DNA of 64,000 nucleotides from JAAXHB01 sp965221635 (GTDB lineage: Bacteria > Actinomycetota > Acidimicrobiia > Acidimicrobiales > Aldehydirespiratoraceae): NCBI GenBank assembly GCA_965221635.1, contig OZ244902.1, positions 1,488,001-1,552,000 on the forward strand, in the 5' to 3' direction. The notes below the pieces were generated by a model. That model was not told the DNA's origin. It saw only the letters and a program-made list of their open reading frames with translations, and did not search any database. Below, piece by piece: positions 17,706-25,907 of the stretch (positions within the stretch are counted from its first letter, which is position 1; every line of letters starts with the position of its first letter). The translations under genes were made by a program, and so were the position numbers.

Positions 17706-18584
17706 CTAGGTGGAGCTCTTCGCCGATTCGTGCCAGTGCCGCAGCGTCCGCGACGAGATCCAGCCCACGATCAGGAAAATAATGATCCCGAACAGGCAAG
17801 CCACAATCGTGGCGGTGAACAGCTCGGGGATTCTGGTGTCCTTCTGGTAGTTGTCGATGAGGCGCCCCAGCCCGATCTCGCCCTGCCTGAAGAAGAAGTC
17901 ACCAACCACCGCGCCGATCACGCACCCACCGGCCGCGATTCTCATGCCGGTGAGGAAGGCGGGCATGGCACCGGGCAACTCCAGGCGCCACAGGCGCGTG
18001 AACCGGGTGGCGTGATGCAACGTGAACAGGTCGTGGTGGCCTTCCTTGGCAGATTGAAGCCCGAACAGCGTGTTGGTGATCACCGGGAAGATCGCGATCA
18101 GCACGCACACCACCACCCTGGCCGGGATGCCGAAGCCGTACCAGTTCCGGATCAACGGAACCAGCGCAAGGATCGGGGTCACCTGGATCACCACGGCGTA
18201 GGGGAATATGGATCGCTCCGCCCACTTGGCGGTGTTCATGATGATCGCCAGCAGCACCCCGATGGCGATCGATATGGCCAGCCCGATCAGCGCAACCCGG
18301 CTTGTCACCAGCAGCGCCTCCAGGATCGGTTTGAGGCCCTTGCGGTCTTCCCACACGAACAGCCCGTCCTGAAGCACCGTGTGGGGCGCGGGCAGAGCGG
18401 TGCGGCGCCGCACCGAGTCCATGCGCACATAGGAAATGAAGTACCAAACCCCGATGATCAGCACGAAGGTGATCAGCGGCGCCAGGTAGATCCACAGTGC
18501 CTTCGCCTTGCGCACCTGTTTGCCGCCTGTGTCCGCCTTGGCGGTGCTGGGCGACGACTGGGTGTCGGGTGAAGTGTCAGTCAC
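17706..18584 (-). CDS. ABC transporter permease (SsuC/TauC type)
   Basis: Inner-membrane channel subunit, 292 aa with about six transmembrane segments after a Lys/Thr-rich cytoplasmic N-terminus. The conserved BPD_transp_1 core is seen from LIGLAISIAIGVLLAIIM to GRLIDNYQKD, including the coupling helix region ATRFTRLWRLELPGAMPAFLTGMR. It overlaps the ATPase gene by 8 nt, so the two are translationally coupled. Forms one importer with the ATPase and the lipoprotein. Confidence 0.9.
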   Translation of the reverse strand: MTDTSPDTQSSPSTAKADTGGKQVRKAKALWIYLAPLITFVLIIGVWYFISYVRMDSVRRRTALPAPHTVLQDGLFVWEDRKGLKPILEALLVTSRVALIGLAISIAIGVLLAIIMNTAKWAERSIFPYAVVIQVTPILALVPLIRNWYGFGIPARVVVCVLIAIFPVITNTLFGLQSAKEGHHDLFTLHHATRFTRLWRLELPGAMPAFLTGMRIAAGGCVIGAVVGDFFFRQGEIGLGRLIDNYQKDTRIPELFTATIVACLFGIIIFLIVGWISSRTLRHWHESAKSST

Positions 18585-19341
18585 TTGACTCTGCCGATCT
18601 GTGGGCGCCTTCGAGGGCCACCGACACCTTGCCGCACAGTTCGCCGAAACGCGGATCGAAGCGCAGATCCGCGTTGCGGGGGTAGTCGAACGGAACGTCG
18701 TGGGAGGACAGGATCCGGCCCGGCCGTGCCGACATCACCAGCACCCGGGTGGACATGAACACCGCTTCGCTGATTGAGTGGGTGATGAACAATCCGGCAA
18801 ACCCCTCTCGCTGAAACAGCGCCTGGGTTTCCTCGTTGAGACGCTGACGGGTGATCTCGTCCACCGCAGCGAAGGGCTCATCGAACAGGAACAACGGCGG
18901 GGCCAGGGTGAGGGTGCGGGCCAGCGACACCCGCATTCTCATGCCACCCGAAAGCGCCTTGGGGTAGTGGCGCTCGAAGCCCTTCAAGCCCACCAGTTCG
19001 ATGGCCTCCTGAGCGAGCCGTTGGCGTTTCGACTTGGAGAATCCGTGCAGTTGGGGAAGCAGTTCCACGTTGTTGCGCACGTTGCGCCAGTCCAGCAGTG
19101 TGGGATCCTGAAACACGTAACCGATCCGCTCACGGTCGGCTTCCACCCGCCCCGAGGTTGGCTGCAGCAACCCCGACGCGATCCTCAACAACGTGGACTT
19201 GCCACAACCCGACGGGCCCACGATGGTGACGAACTCGCCCATGTTCACGCTGAAGCTGATCTCGTGGAGGGCCTCGGTGCCGTCGGGGAAGGTCATGGCG
19301 ATGTTGTCGAAAGCAAGCGCCGGGGCGCCGTTGCCGGCCAC
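18577..19341 (-). CDS. ABC transporter ATP-binding protein (SsuB/TauB type)
   Basis: ATPase of the importer. Motifs in order: Walker A GPSGCGKST, Q-loop YVFQDPTLLDWR, signature LSGGMRMRVSLARTL, Walker B LFLFDEPFAAVD, and switch His in FITHSISEAVFM. I place the start at GTG 19341 (VAGNGAPALAFDN) because AAGGGAG lies 7 nt upstream; in-frame GTG 19383 and ATG 19359 lack such a site. It lies about 130 nt downstream of the SDR gene and overlaps the permease gene by 8 nt. Confidence 0.92.
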   Translation of the reverse strand: MAGNGAPALAFDNIAMTFPDGTEALHEISFSVNMGEFVTIVGPSGCGKSTLLRIASGLLQPTSGRVEADRERIGYVFQDPTLLDWRNVRNNVELLPQLHGFSKSKRQRLAQEAIELVGLKGFERHYPKALSGGMRMRVSLARTLTLAPPLFLFDEPFAAVDEITRQRLNEETQALFQREGFAGLFITHSISEAVFMSTRVLVMSARPGRILSSHDVPFDYPRNADLRFDPRFGELCGKVSVALEGAHRSAESSD

Positions 19342-19468
19342 TTGGTTACTCCCTTGCATGACGCAGTGACGGTACCAGGGCACTCAAGCGGCGCAGAATT
19401 CGGTGATCGACGGGTGCTTCACGGCCCGGTGAGAACCGATCCGGCCCCGGTCACAAATGCAGTGGCGC

Positions 19469-20221
19469 CTACGTGTGGGGCACCCAGAGGCTGGACACGC
19501 CACCGTCGATGGGTATGGCCGCGCCGTGGAAGTAGCTCGCGGCGGGGCTCGCCAGAAAGCAGATCGCGGCTGCCAGCTCGTGGGTGTGTCCCAGGCGACC
19601 CAGGGGGATCATCCCCTCCATGGCCCTTTTGACCTCCGCCGGGTTGGGGGCGGATCCCAGCACCTCTTCCACCCACGGCGTTTCGGTGGAGCCGGGGCAC
19701 ACGGCGTTGATCCTTATGCCGTCGCCGAGGTGATCGGCGGCCATCATTTTTGTCATTGCCACCACGGCGCCCTTGGTTGCGCCGTAGGCCACCCGGTTGC
19801 GATAACCCCGAATCGCCGCCAGGGATGCCACGTTCACGATCGCGGCGTTGTCGCTTTGGCGCAGGGCCGGAAGCGCCGCTCGGGTGACCCGGATGATGCC
19901 GTACACGTTGATGTCCATCACCCAGGCCATCTCATCGAGGTCGAGTGTTTCCACGGTGCCCGGCTTGCCGCCAACCCCTGCGCAGTTCAACAAGATGTCG
20001 AGCCCGCCGAGTTGGTCAACGCAGTCGGCCACAGCGCGAGAGGTGGCGTCGTCGTCGGTGATGTCGGCCTGCGCGGCGAAGCAGCCCTGAGGCACACCCT
20101 CGACGTTCACATCAAGACCGGCAACAGAGCCGCCCTGTTTGGCGATAAGCGCGGCGCAAGCCTGGCCCATGCCCGACCCCGCTCCGGTTACCAAGGCTCG
20201 CAGCGAATCGAAGTCTCCCAT
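19469..20221 (-). CDS. short-chain dehydrogenase/reductase
   Basis: NAD(P)-dependent oxidoreductase of the classical SDR family, 250 aa. Cofactor motif TGAGSGMGQA near residues 10-19, an acidic residue after strand 2 (GLDVNVEG) that favours NAD, LLNCAGVGG, and the catalytic YGATK (Tyr about 147) preceded by NVASLAAIRG. Start ATG 20221 is supported by AGGAAGG 7-8 nt upstream. Second gene of the ALDH-SDR-ABC operon. It could oxidise an alcohol to the aldehyde or ketone used by the neighbouring ALDH; substrate unknown. Confidence 0.9.
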   Translation of the reverse strand: MGDFDSLRALVTGAGSGMGQACAALIAKQGGSVAGLDVNVEGVPQGCFAAQADITDDDATSRAVADCVDQLGGLDILLNCAGVGGKPGTVETLDLDEMAWVMDINVYGIIRVTRAALPALRQSDNAAIVNVASLAAIRGYRNRVAYGATKGAVVAMTKMMAADHLGDGIRINAVCPGSTETPWVEEVLGSAPNPAEVKRAMEGMIPLGRLGHTHELAAAICFLASPAASYFHGAAIPIDGGVSSLWVPHT

Positions 20222-20353
20222 ATCGGCACCTTCCTGTAACGACGGTGAGCGGCTCATCTGCGGCCGCTGTGTTGGTGGATGCGAACAAGCCCCGGCACAG
20301 GATCGCCGCCGAGGCCCCCGTCCGGCCCCGCAGGCGACGGACGCGCCGACGGG

Positions 20354-21841
20354 CTACTTCAGAGGGAACTGGATCGACTTGATCTCGAAGAACTCCCCGA
20401 AACCCTCTTCGCCCATCTCGCGGCCCAGCCCGCTGGACTTGTAACCCCCGAAGGCCACATCGGCGCGTTGCGGGCTGCCGCCGTTCACGGTGACCCCTCC
20501 GGAGCGAATCCGCCGGGCCACGTCGATCGCCTCGGGGGTGGGCCCCCAAATGTTGGCGTTGAGGCCGTAGCGGGAATCGTTCGCCTCGCGGATCATCTCG
20601 TCGATGTCGTTGTAGGCGATGATCACCCCCACAGGCCCGAACAGCTCCTCCTGGGCGATCTCCGAACCGTTGCCCACTGCGCCCACCATGGTGGCGTTCA
20701 TGAAGAATCCGTGAGGCTCGTCGGGGCGGCCGCCACCGGCTTCGATGGTGCCACCCGCGGCCAGCGCACGATCCACGAACCCCTCCACCCGATCCCGATG
20801 CTCGGCCCGGATGAGCGGAGTGATGATCGTGCCTTCGTCCCAGGGGTTGCCCACGGGCATCGTGGCGAAGAATTCGCGGGTGTGGGCCACGTACTGGTCG
20901 TACTGGGACTCGTGAACGAAGGTGCGGGTGGTAGCCCCGCAACCCTGACCCGAGTTGCGACAGAACCGCAGCACCGAGGGCGGCACCACCGAAGCGATGT
21001 CGGCGCCGGGCATCACGATGTTGGGCGACTTGCCACCGAGTTCGAGCACCACACGCTTGATCGTCTTGGCGCCTTGTGCCATCACCGAGGACCCCACCCG
21101 ATCCGAGCCGGTGAAGGTGATCATGTCCACGTCGGGGTGCTCGCTCAGCGCCTGACCAACCGCGGCCTCCCCGCCGATGAAGTTGAACGCCCCCGCAGGA
21201 ACGTCGGCCTCGGCGAGCAGCTTGGCGAACAGCTGCGAGGTGAGCTGAGCCCGAGGTGAGGGCAACAGCACCGTGGTGCAACCCGCGGCGAGCGCGCCGA
21301 TCACCTTCCACACCGCTCCCATCACCGGGATGTTGTAGGGGGTGATGGCCGCAACCACCCCGATCGGCTCCTGGCGCATGATCGTCATCGCGGGCACCGG
21401 CCCCTGCTGCATGGGCAGGGTGTACTCCCACCCGCCCCGTGGGCCCCGTGCGGCGGCGTCGCAGTACCAGCGGAAGTGGTCTTCGGTGATTTGCTGCATC
21501 ATCCGAGCCAGCGAGATGGCCATGCCGCCTTCCATCACCATCAGCTGCGCGAACTGCTCGCGATGGTCGGCCATGGCGTCACAGATGCCGTGCAGGATTT
21601 GGCTCCGTGTGGCAGGGGTGAGGTCGCTCCAGGCGCCGTCGTCGAAGCACCGCCGGGCCGCGCCAACCGCGGCGTTCACCTGTTGGAGATCGGCCCCGGC
21701 GGGTTGCGCCAACGTGGCCTCGGTGTAGGGATCGATCGCCTCGATCGGCTCTCCGCCGGGATCTGTCCATTCGCCGTTGATGTACAGCTTCGGTGCGGCC
21801 AGGATGCGCGCCACTTCGGGCAGTGTCTGTGGGGCTGTCAT
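20354..21841 (-). CDS. NAD(P)-dependent aldehyde dehydrogenase
   Basis: Oxidises an aldehyde to the carboxylic acid. It is 495 aa, normal length. Key residues are intact: the GITPYNIPV-like AAITPYNIPVMGAVWK, the cofactor loop FTGSDRVGSSVM, general-base Glu in VLELGGKSPNIVM (~267), and nucleophile Cys in GQGCGATTR (~299); LFGPVGVIIAYND and GGYKSSGLGREMG follow. The GGAG site is 6 nt before the ATG. First gene of the minus-strand operon that continues into SDR and the ABC importer. It is divergent from the phosphotriesterase-like gene, with putative operators between them. Confidence 0.95.
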   Translation of the reverse strand: MTAPQTLPEVARILAAPKLYINGEWTDPGGEPIEAIDPYTEATLAQPAGADLQQVNAAVGAARRCFDDGAWSDLTPATRSQILHGICDAMADHREQFAQLMVMEGGMAISLARMMQQITEDHFRWYCDAAARGPRGGWEYTLPMQQGPVPAMTIMRQEPIGVVAAITPYNIPVMGAVWKVIGALAAGCTTVLLPSPRAQLTSQLFAKLLAEADVPAGAFNFIGGEAAVGQALSEHPDVDMITFTGSDRVGSSVMAQGAKTIKRVVLELGGKSPNIVMPGADIASVVPPSVLRFCRNSGQGCGATTRTFVHESQYDQYVAHTREFFATMPVGNPWDEGTIITPLIRAEHRDRVEGFVDRALAAGGTIEAGGGRPDEPHGFFMNATMVGAVGNGSEIAQEELFGPVGVIIAYNDIDEMIREANDSRYGLNANIWGPTPEAIDVARRIRSGGVTVNGGSPQRADVAFGGYKSSGLGREMGEEGFGEFFEIKSIQFPLK

Positions 21842-22044
21842 CTGCTGCTCCGGCGCCCTGTGTGATCAAGTTGCATCAGCTGCGGGGTGTGGTTCGGTTG
21901 CATCGTTTCTGGGCTGCATCCTGCGTTTGCCGCTTGGTGTGATTTGGTCGCCAATCCCAGGGCATCGTTTCCTAATCCTAGAATGACATCTGACTATTGT
22001 AACGTGGTCGTGCCGGTGGCGGGAACGCCGCGGAGCCCGGCACC
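21842..22044. promoter_or_regulatory. divergent control region of ALDH operon and phosphotriesterase-like gene
   Basis: 203 nt. It has a 10-bp direct repeat GCATCGTTTC (21900-21909 and 21962-21971), further GCATC copies near 21872 and 21916, and an A/T-rich stretch 21970-22003. The interrupted palindrome TTCCT-N5-TAGAA (21969-21983) resembles the perfect TTCCG-N5-CGGAA before the IclR gene and may be a regulator site. Confidence 0.4.
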
Positions 22045-23025
22045 GTGAAGGGTCGGGCCGGCGAGACGAGTGGTGCGAGGTACACAATCACGATGATCTC
22101 CACCGCGACAGGGCCAATAGAACCCGAACGCCTCGGTCGGGTGTTGTGCCACGAGCACATTGCCACCCGCATCCCCGGCGTGGCCGAGAACTGGCCCGGC
22201 ACCTTTCCGCGCAATGAGGTGATCGACACGTGCGTGGAGGTGCTCCGCAGCGTGCGCCAGTCCGGAATTGGCGCGGTGGTTGACCACACAACCTTCGACA
22301 TCGGTCGTGACCCGCACCTGTTGGCGGCGGTGTCGCAGGCGAGCGGAATGACCATCGTGGCCACCACCGGAGTGTGGGTGAAGGTGCCGAGGTTCTTCGA
22401 CGCCATCTCCGCCACCGAGATGGCAGACCTTTTTGTGTCCGACATCACAAACGGCATTGCCGGCAGCGACGTGCGGGCCGCGATCGTGAAGGTGTGCCTC
22501 GAGGTGCTTGAGCCCACCCCTTTGGATCTGAAGGCAATCAAGGCCGCGGCAATCGTGCAGCGACGCACGGGAGTGTCGATCACCACCCACACATCGGTGC
22601 GCACCCAAAGCGGCATCACACTGTTGGACTGCCTCGCCGCGAACGGCGCCGACCTGAGCCGTGTGCTGGTGGGCCACGCCGGTGACACCACCGACCTGGA
22701 CTATCTCACCGCAGTGTTGCAAACCGGCTGCTTCGTGGGCCTCGACCGGTTCGGGGTGCAGGCGCTGCTGCCCGACGAGGACCGAATAGCGACCGTTGCC
22801 GAACTGGTGCGCCGGGGCTGGGCCTCGCAGTTGATGCTGTCGCAGGACGCGTCTTGTTGGAGCGGTTGGCGCACACCGGCTCAACGCCTCAAACAGCACC
22901 CCCACTGGGACATGGCCCGTCTCGGGAATCACATACTGCCGGCGTTGCGCGAGGCCGGAGTGACCGATGCCGACATCGACACAATGACGATCCACAACCC
23001 GCGACGCTTTCTCACCCCCACCTGA
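22045..23025 (+). CDS. phosphotriesterase family (amidohydrolase superfamily) metal-dependent hydrolase
   Basis: TIM-barrel hydrolase of the PTE/parathion-hydrolase-related family; members include lactonases and esterases, so activity is not certain. Metal-ligand motifs: LCHEHI (H-x-H after strand 1), the Lys region DLKAIKAAAIVQRRTG, THTSVRT, VGHAGDTTD, and LSQDASCW (Asp after strand 8). GTG 22045 has GGAG 9 nt upstream; ATG 22093 (MISTATGPI) matches the usual family N-terminus better and may be the true start. The following IclR genes lie on the same strand about 85 nt downstream. Confidence 0.85.
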   Translation: MKGRAGETSGARYTITMISTATGPIEPERLGRVLCHEHIATRIPGVAENWPGTFPRNEVIDTCVEVLRSVRQSGIGAVVDHTTFDIGRDPHLLAAVSQASGMTIVATTGVWVKVPRFFDAISATEMADLFVSDITNGIAGSDVRAAIVKVCLEVLEPTPLDLKAIKAAAIVQRRTGVSITTHTSVRTQSGITLLDCLAANGADLSRVLVGHAGDTTDLDYLTAVLQTGCFVGLDRFGVQALLPDEDRIATVAELVRRGWASQLMLSQDASCWSGWRTPAQRLKQHPHWDMARLGNHILPALREAGVTDADIDTMTIHNPRRFLTPT

Positions 23026-23067
23026 CCTCACCCCCACCTGACCTTCACCCGCCGCCGGTAACCTGGA

Positions 23068-23082
23068 TTCCGTTATTCGGAA
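23068..23082. promoter_or_regulatory. palindrome before the IclR gene, probable operator
   Basis: Perfect interrupted palindrome TTCCG-ttatt-CGGAA, 27 nt upstream of the IclR start. IclR proteins usually bind such sites near their own promoters. Related imperfect copies lie at 21969-21983 and 29039-29053. Confidence 0.5.
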
Positions 23083-23109
23083 AGGGTTGGGCGTGCGAGA
23101 GGATGCCGG

Positions 23110-23886
23110 TTGAACTCTGACTTCAACAAGGCAACGGTGCGCACACTTCAGGTTCTGTCCGCGGTGGTTGCCAAACCCGGAAGCCACGGTGTGTCCGAGT
23201 TGGCCGCGAAGCTTGGCATGACCACCACGATGGTGCATCGGGCGCTCGCAACGCTTCAGACCGAGGCGTTCATAGTGCGCGACGACTCCGGTTACCGCTA
23301 CCAACTCGGGTACGGCGTGTTGGCGCTGGCCCCCGCGGAGGCCGACACCGTGAGCCTGGTGGACTTGGCACAGCCGTGTTTGCGCGAGTTGCACCAGCTC
23401 ACCGCCGAGACGATCACCCTGGCGGTGCGACGCGGTGAATCGGTTGTGTACGCCGCCTCCATTCAGGGCCGCAGCACCGTGTCGGACAGGGCTTCGGTTG
23501 GGCGTGTGGTGCCGATTCACGGAACGATCGGCGGTCTTGCCGTGCTGGCCTTTCTGCCCGAGGCCGAACGCGAAGCCGTGCTGAGCGGCGACCTGTCGCC
23601 GGTGAGTCTCGACACCACCACCGACAGGCACAAGTTGCGCGATCGTCTCGTGGAAATTCGTGAGTCGGGAGTGGCCGTGGCCCAGTCTCGGCAGGACGAT
23701 CTGGCCGGTTTCGCCTATCCGGTGTTCGACCGGGGCGCTGAGCCCATTGCCTCCATGACGGTCTCGGGCCCGGCGGAGCGCTTCAGCCCGGAACGCCTCG
23801 CCGAGCTTGTGGGCCCCGTCGGGGAGATCGTGGGGCAACTTGATCGCAAGAGCCGCCTGCTGCCGAGGCGGGTGCCGCAGAGATGA
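23110..23886 (+). CDS. IclR family transcriptional regulator
   Basis: 258 aa. N-terminal winged helix-turn-helix (about residues 8-65: RTLQVLSAVVAK, VSELAAKLGMTTTMVHRALATL), then the IclR effector-binding domain with LRELHQLTAETITLAVRRGESVVYAASIQG, GTIGGLAVLAFLP and FAYPVFDRGAEPIASMTVSGP. TTG start 7 nt after GAGAGG. Probably controls the adjacent catabolic operons in response to a small organic acid; the palindrome just upstream suggests self-control. It overlaps the next IclR gene by 4 nt (ATGA), so two paralogous regulators are made together, which is uncommon. Confidence 0.93.
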   Translation: MNSDFNKATVRTLQVLSAVVAKPGSHGVSELAAKLGMTTTMVHRALATLQTEAFIVRDDSGYRYQLGYGVLALAPAEADTVSLVDLAQPCLRELHQLTAETITLAVRRGESVVYAASIQGRSTVSDRASVGRVVPIHGTIGGLAVLAFLPEAEREAVLSGDLSPVSLDTTTDRHKLRDRLVEIRESGVAVAQSRQDDLAGFAYPVFDRGAEPIASMTVSGPAERFSPERLAELVGPVGEIVGQLDRKSRLLPRRVPQR

Positions 23887-24800
23887 GAGCCAACGGGATG
23901 CCAGCCACCGAGATGACGGCCACCGAGGAGACCGCAGCCGAGGCGAACCCACCGGCGCCATCGGCGCCGAGGCGTGTGAACACCACGGTGGCCCAGGCCT
24001 TTGAGGCCATGCAACTCATCGCCCAGTCGCCGCGTCCGCTCACCTTCACCGAGGTTGCCGAACGGCTGGGACTGCCGGTGGCCACCGCGCATCGTGTGCT
24101 GGCGAGCCTGGAGACAACGCAGTACGTGGAGCGCCTCGCCGACAACGGTTACGTGGCGGGGGTGGCGCTCAACGAGGCTCGTGATGCGGTGTTCCGGTCG
24201 TTTCCGGTGGTGGATCACGCGTCGGACGTGCTGGCCGAATTGGCCCACATCAGTGGTGAGACCGCTGCGCTCAACTGCCGACTCGGTTGTTACGTGGTGC
24301 GCGCCGATGGTTTCGAGAGCCGCAGCGAGATGCGCCGCAAACTCCATCTCGGCGAGGTGTATCCGTTGCATCTCGGAGCGGGTGGACGCGCCGTGCTGGC
24401 CCACCTCGCCCACGACGAGGTCGACGCCTACTGCGCCACCAACCTCATGGCGCGGCACCGCTCCCGGTCGTTCTCCTCGGCACAGAAGCTGCGACAGGAA
24501 CTGGCCCGCATCACCGGCGACGGCTTCGCGCTGGACAGCGGCGACCTCTACCCCGAGGCGCACTCCATTGCCTGGCCGGTGTTCGGTGACTCCGCCGGCA
24601 CGCCCATCGCCTCGCTGCTCATCTCGGGGCCTGCGCGCCGCTTCGAGCCCTCCGTGGACGCAGGTCTGCGCCGCAAGGCGTCAGCGGTGATTGCCTCGTT
24701 CCAGGATCAGCTCCTGGCAAACGCTCACGGGCAAGTCCCGGCGAGCGTTTACGACAACACCGAGGAGATTCGGCTTCCGTTGGCGCCCTATCAGCGCTGA
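23883..24800 (+). CDS. second IclR family transcriptional regulator
   Basis: 305 aa, longer than its neighbour because of a ~35-residue Ala/Thr/Pro-rich leader. HTH: VAQAFEAMQLIAQSPRPLTF and VAERLGLPVATAHRVLASLE. The effector domain is shorter in its first part (GETAALNCRLGCYVVRADG) and has LGAGGRAVLAHL plus SIAWPVFGDSAGTPIASLLISGP. Starts within the stop of the preceding IclR gene (ATGA). It may bind DNA as a heteromer with the first IclR or recognise a second ligand; this is inference. Confidence 0.92.
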   Translation: MRANGMPATEMTATEETAAEANPPAPSAPRRVNTTVAQAFEAMQLIAQSPRPLTFTEVAERLGLPVATAHRVLASLETTQYVERLADNGYVAGVALNEARDAVFRSFPVVDHASDVLAELAHISGETAALNCRLGCYVVRADGFESRSEMRRKLHLGEVYPLHLGAGGRAVLAHLAHDEVDAYCATNLMARHRSRSFSSAQKLRQELARITGDGFALDSGDLYPEAHSIAWPVFGDSAGTPIASLLISGPARRFEPSVDAGLRRKASAVIASFQDQLLANAHGQVPASVYDNTEEIRLPLAPYQR

Positions 24801-24953
24801 ACAGCCGCCCGCCCACACCAGATCGAAGCGGCTCGCCAACTCTGAGCTACCGACACTCCGTGGCGAGAAACTTCGCCGTTGGATCTGCGCGAGCGTTGGC
24901 ACCGAGGCTTGTTCCGCAAGTGCCCGAGCGCGCCGCTCGTCGAGAGTGCTTGT

Positions 24954-24979
24954 GCCCGCCCTGGCGCAATGGGGCGGGC
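24954..24979. terminator. bidirectional hairpin between convergent operons
   Basis: An 8-bp perfect stem, GCCCGCCC / GGGCGGGC, with a 10-nt loop lies 153 nt after the IclR pair and 15 nt beyond the stop of the minus-strand cupin gene. Confidence 0.55.
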
Positions 24980-24994
24980 CGTGGGCCACAGGCG

Positions 24995-25843
24995 CTAGGA
25001 GGTGACCCGCTTGAAGGTGAGCAAGCCGATCTGGTCCACGCCGTTCACGTGGCGCACCGGTGTGCGGATCACAAGATCGTTGCCGTTGATGCGGTAGTAA
25101 CGCACCTGCTGTGATCCGATCCAATCCGGGATCGAAGCACACTCCACCACGGTGGTGACCCGGCCCAGGTCACCGTCCACCTCGTAGCGACCCGAGTATC
25201 CCAGGTACGAGTTGAACGCGGCCACGATCTCGTGGGGATCACCAGCATCGAAATCCACCGCGGTTGTTCGCTCGTGGGTGAAACGCGGCCGATCCGGCGC
25301 CATCATCTGGCCGTGCATCACCCCGCCGGGGGTGAAGGTGATGTACCCCACGGGGGCGCTGCCGAAAGGCTCCGAGATGAGTTCTTCGCTGTCTGCGGTT
25401 ACCGCCCGCCAGGAACGCAGCTGCCAGGTGCCCACGATGCCCGGCGTTTGCGCAAGGGGAATCATCAACGTCCGCCGCGGTTCCTTGCCAACCGAGCGAG
25501 TGATGTGACCCTTGCCGTGGGTGTCGTCCACGAGCACGACCGTCTCGGGCCCCACCCGGCGCACCTCGCCGTCGCTCACCTCCACCTCCACTTCGCCCTC
25601 GAGATGCACCACGAACTGCGACCGGGGCGCAGGATGAGCCTCGGCGTGTCCGTGCTCGCGTCTCACCTCTCGCAGCACCACACCTTCCACCGGGATCAGC
25701 GCCGAATACAGAGACCGCCCCGACGAAACCCCCGATCCTCGCTCGGTGGCGTCCACCTGAACGTCCTCGAAGTGCGTTTCGCCCTCGTTGTCGGTGTACA
25801 CCCGCAGGTAGCCCACCGAACCTGATTCCTGTGCGTCGCTCAT
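24995..25843 (-). CDS. cupin-like / lipocalin-like two-domain protein
   Basis: Residues ~30-135 look like a cupin beta-barrel (SQFVVHLEGEVEVEVSDGEVRRVGPETVVLVDDTHGKGH, with a possible metal His), and residues ~140-280 match the lipocalin-like fold of small secondary-metabolism proteins (VGTWQLRSWRAV, PVGYITFTPGGVMHGQMM, FNSYLGYSGRYEVDGDLGRVTTVVE). No catalytic role can be assigned; it might bind or isomerise a pathway intermediate. Start ATG 25843 is preceded by AAGGAGA; an upstream in-frame start (25915) would run through a 9-bp repeat and is unlikely. Last gene of the minus-strand catabolic run. Confidence 0.75.
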   Translation of the reverse strand: MSDAQESGSVGYLRVYTDNEGETHFEDVQVDATERGSGVSSGRSLYSALIPVEGVVLREVRREHGHAEAHPAPRSQFVVHLEGEVEVEVSDGEVRRVGPETVVLVDDTHGKGHITRSVGKEPRRTLMIPLAQTPGIVGTWQLRSWRAVTADSEELISEPFGSAPVGYITFTPGGVMHGQMMAPDRPRFTHERTTAVDFDAGDPHEIVAAFNSYLGYSGRYEVDGDLGRVTTVVECASIPDWIGSQQVRYYRINGNDLVIRTPVRHVNGVDQIGLLTFKRVTS

Positions 25844-25855
25844 GTCGCTCTCCTT

Positions 25856-25895
25856 GGCCTGCACGGCCTGCACGGCCTGCACGGCCTGCGCGGCC
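25856..25895. repeat. 9-bp tandem repeat between two catabolic genes
   Basis: About 4.4 copies of GGCCTGCAC (the fourth reads GGCCTGCGC), with no other differences, in the 64-nt spacer between the MDR and cupin-lipocalin genes. If the upstream start of the cupin gene were used, it would encode a QAV repeat. Confidence 0.9.
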
Positions 25896-25907
25896 TTCTC
25901 GTGCGTC

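Noticed and set aside
20112..21431. 439-codon minus-strand frame inside ALDH
   Set aside because: Frame-shifted reading of the ALDH gene; Arg/Gly/His-rich nonsense.
21994..23961. 655-codon minus-strand frame over the phosphotriesterase-like and IclR genes
   Set aside because: Antisense of genes with intact motifs; composition is that of a GC-rich shadow frame.
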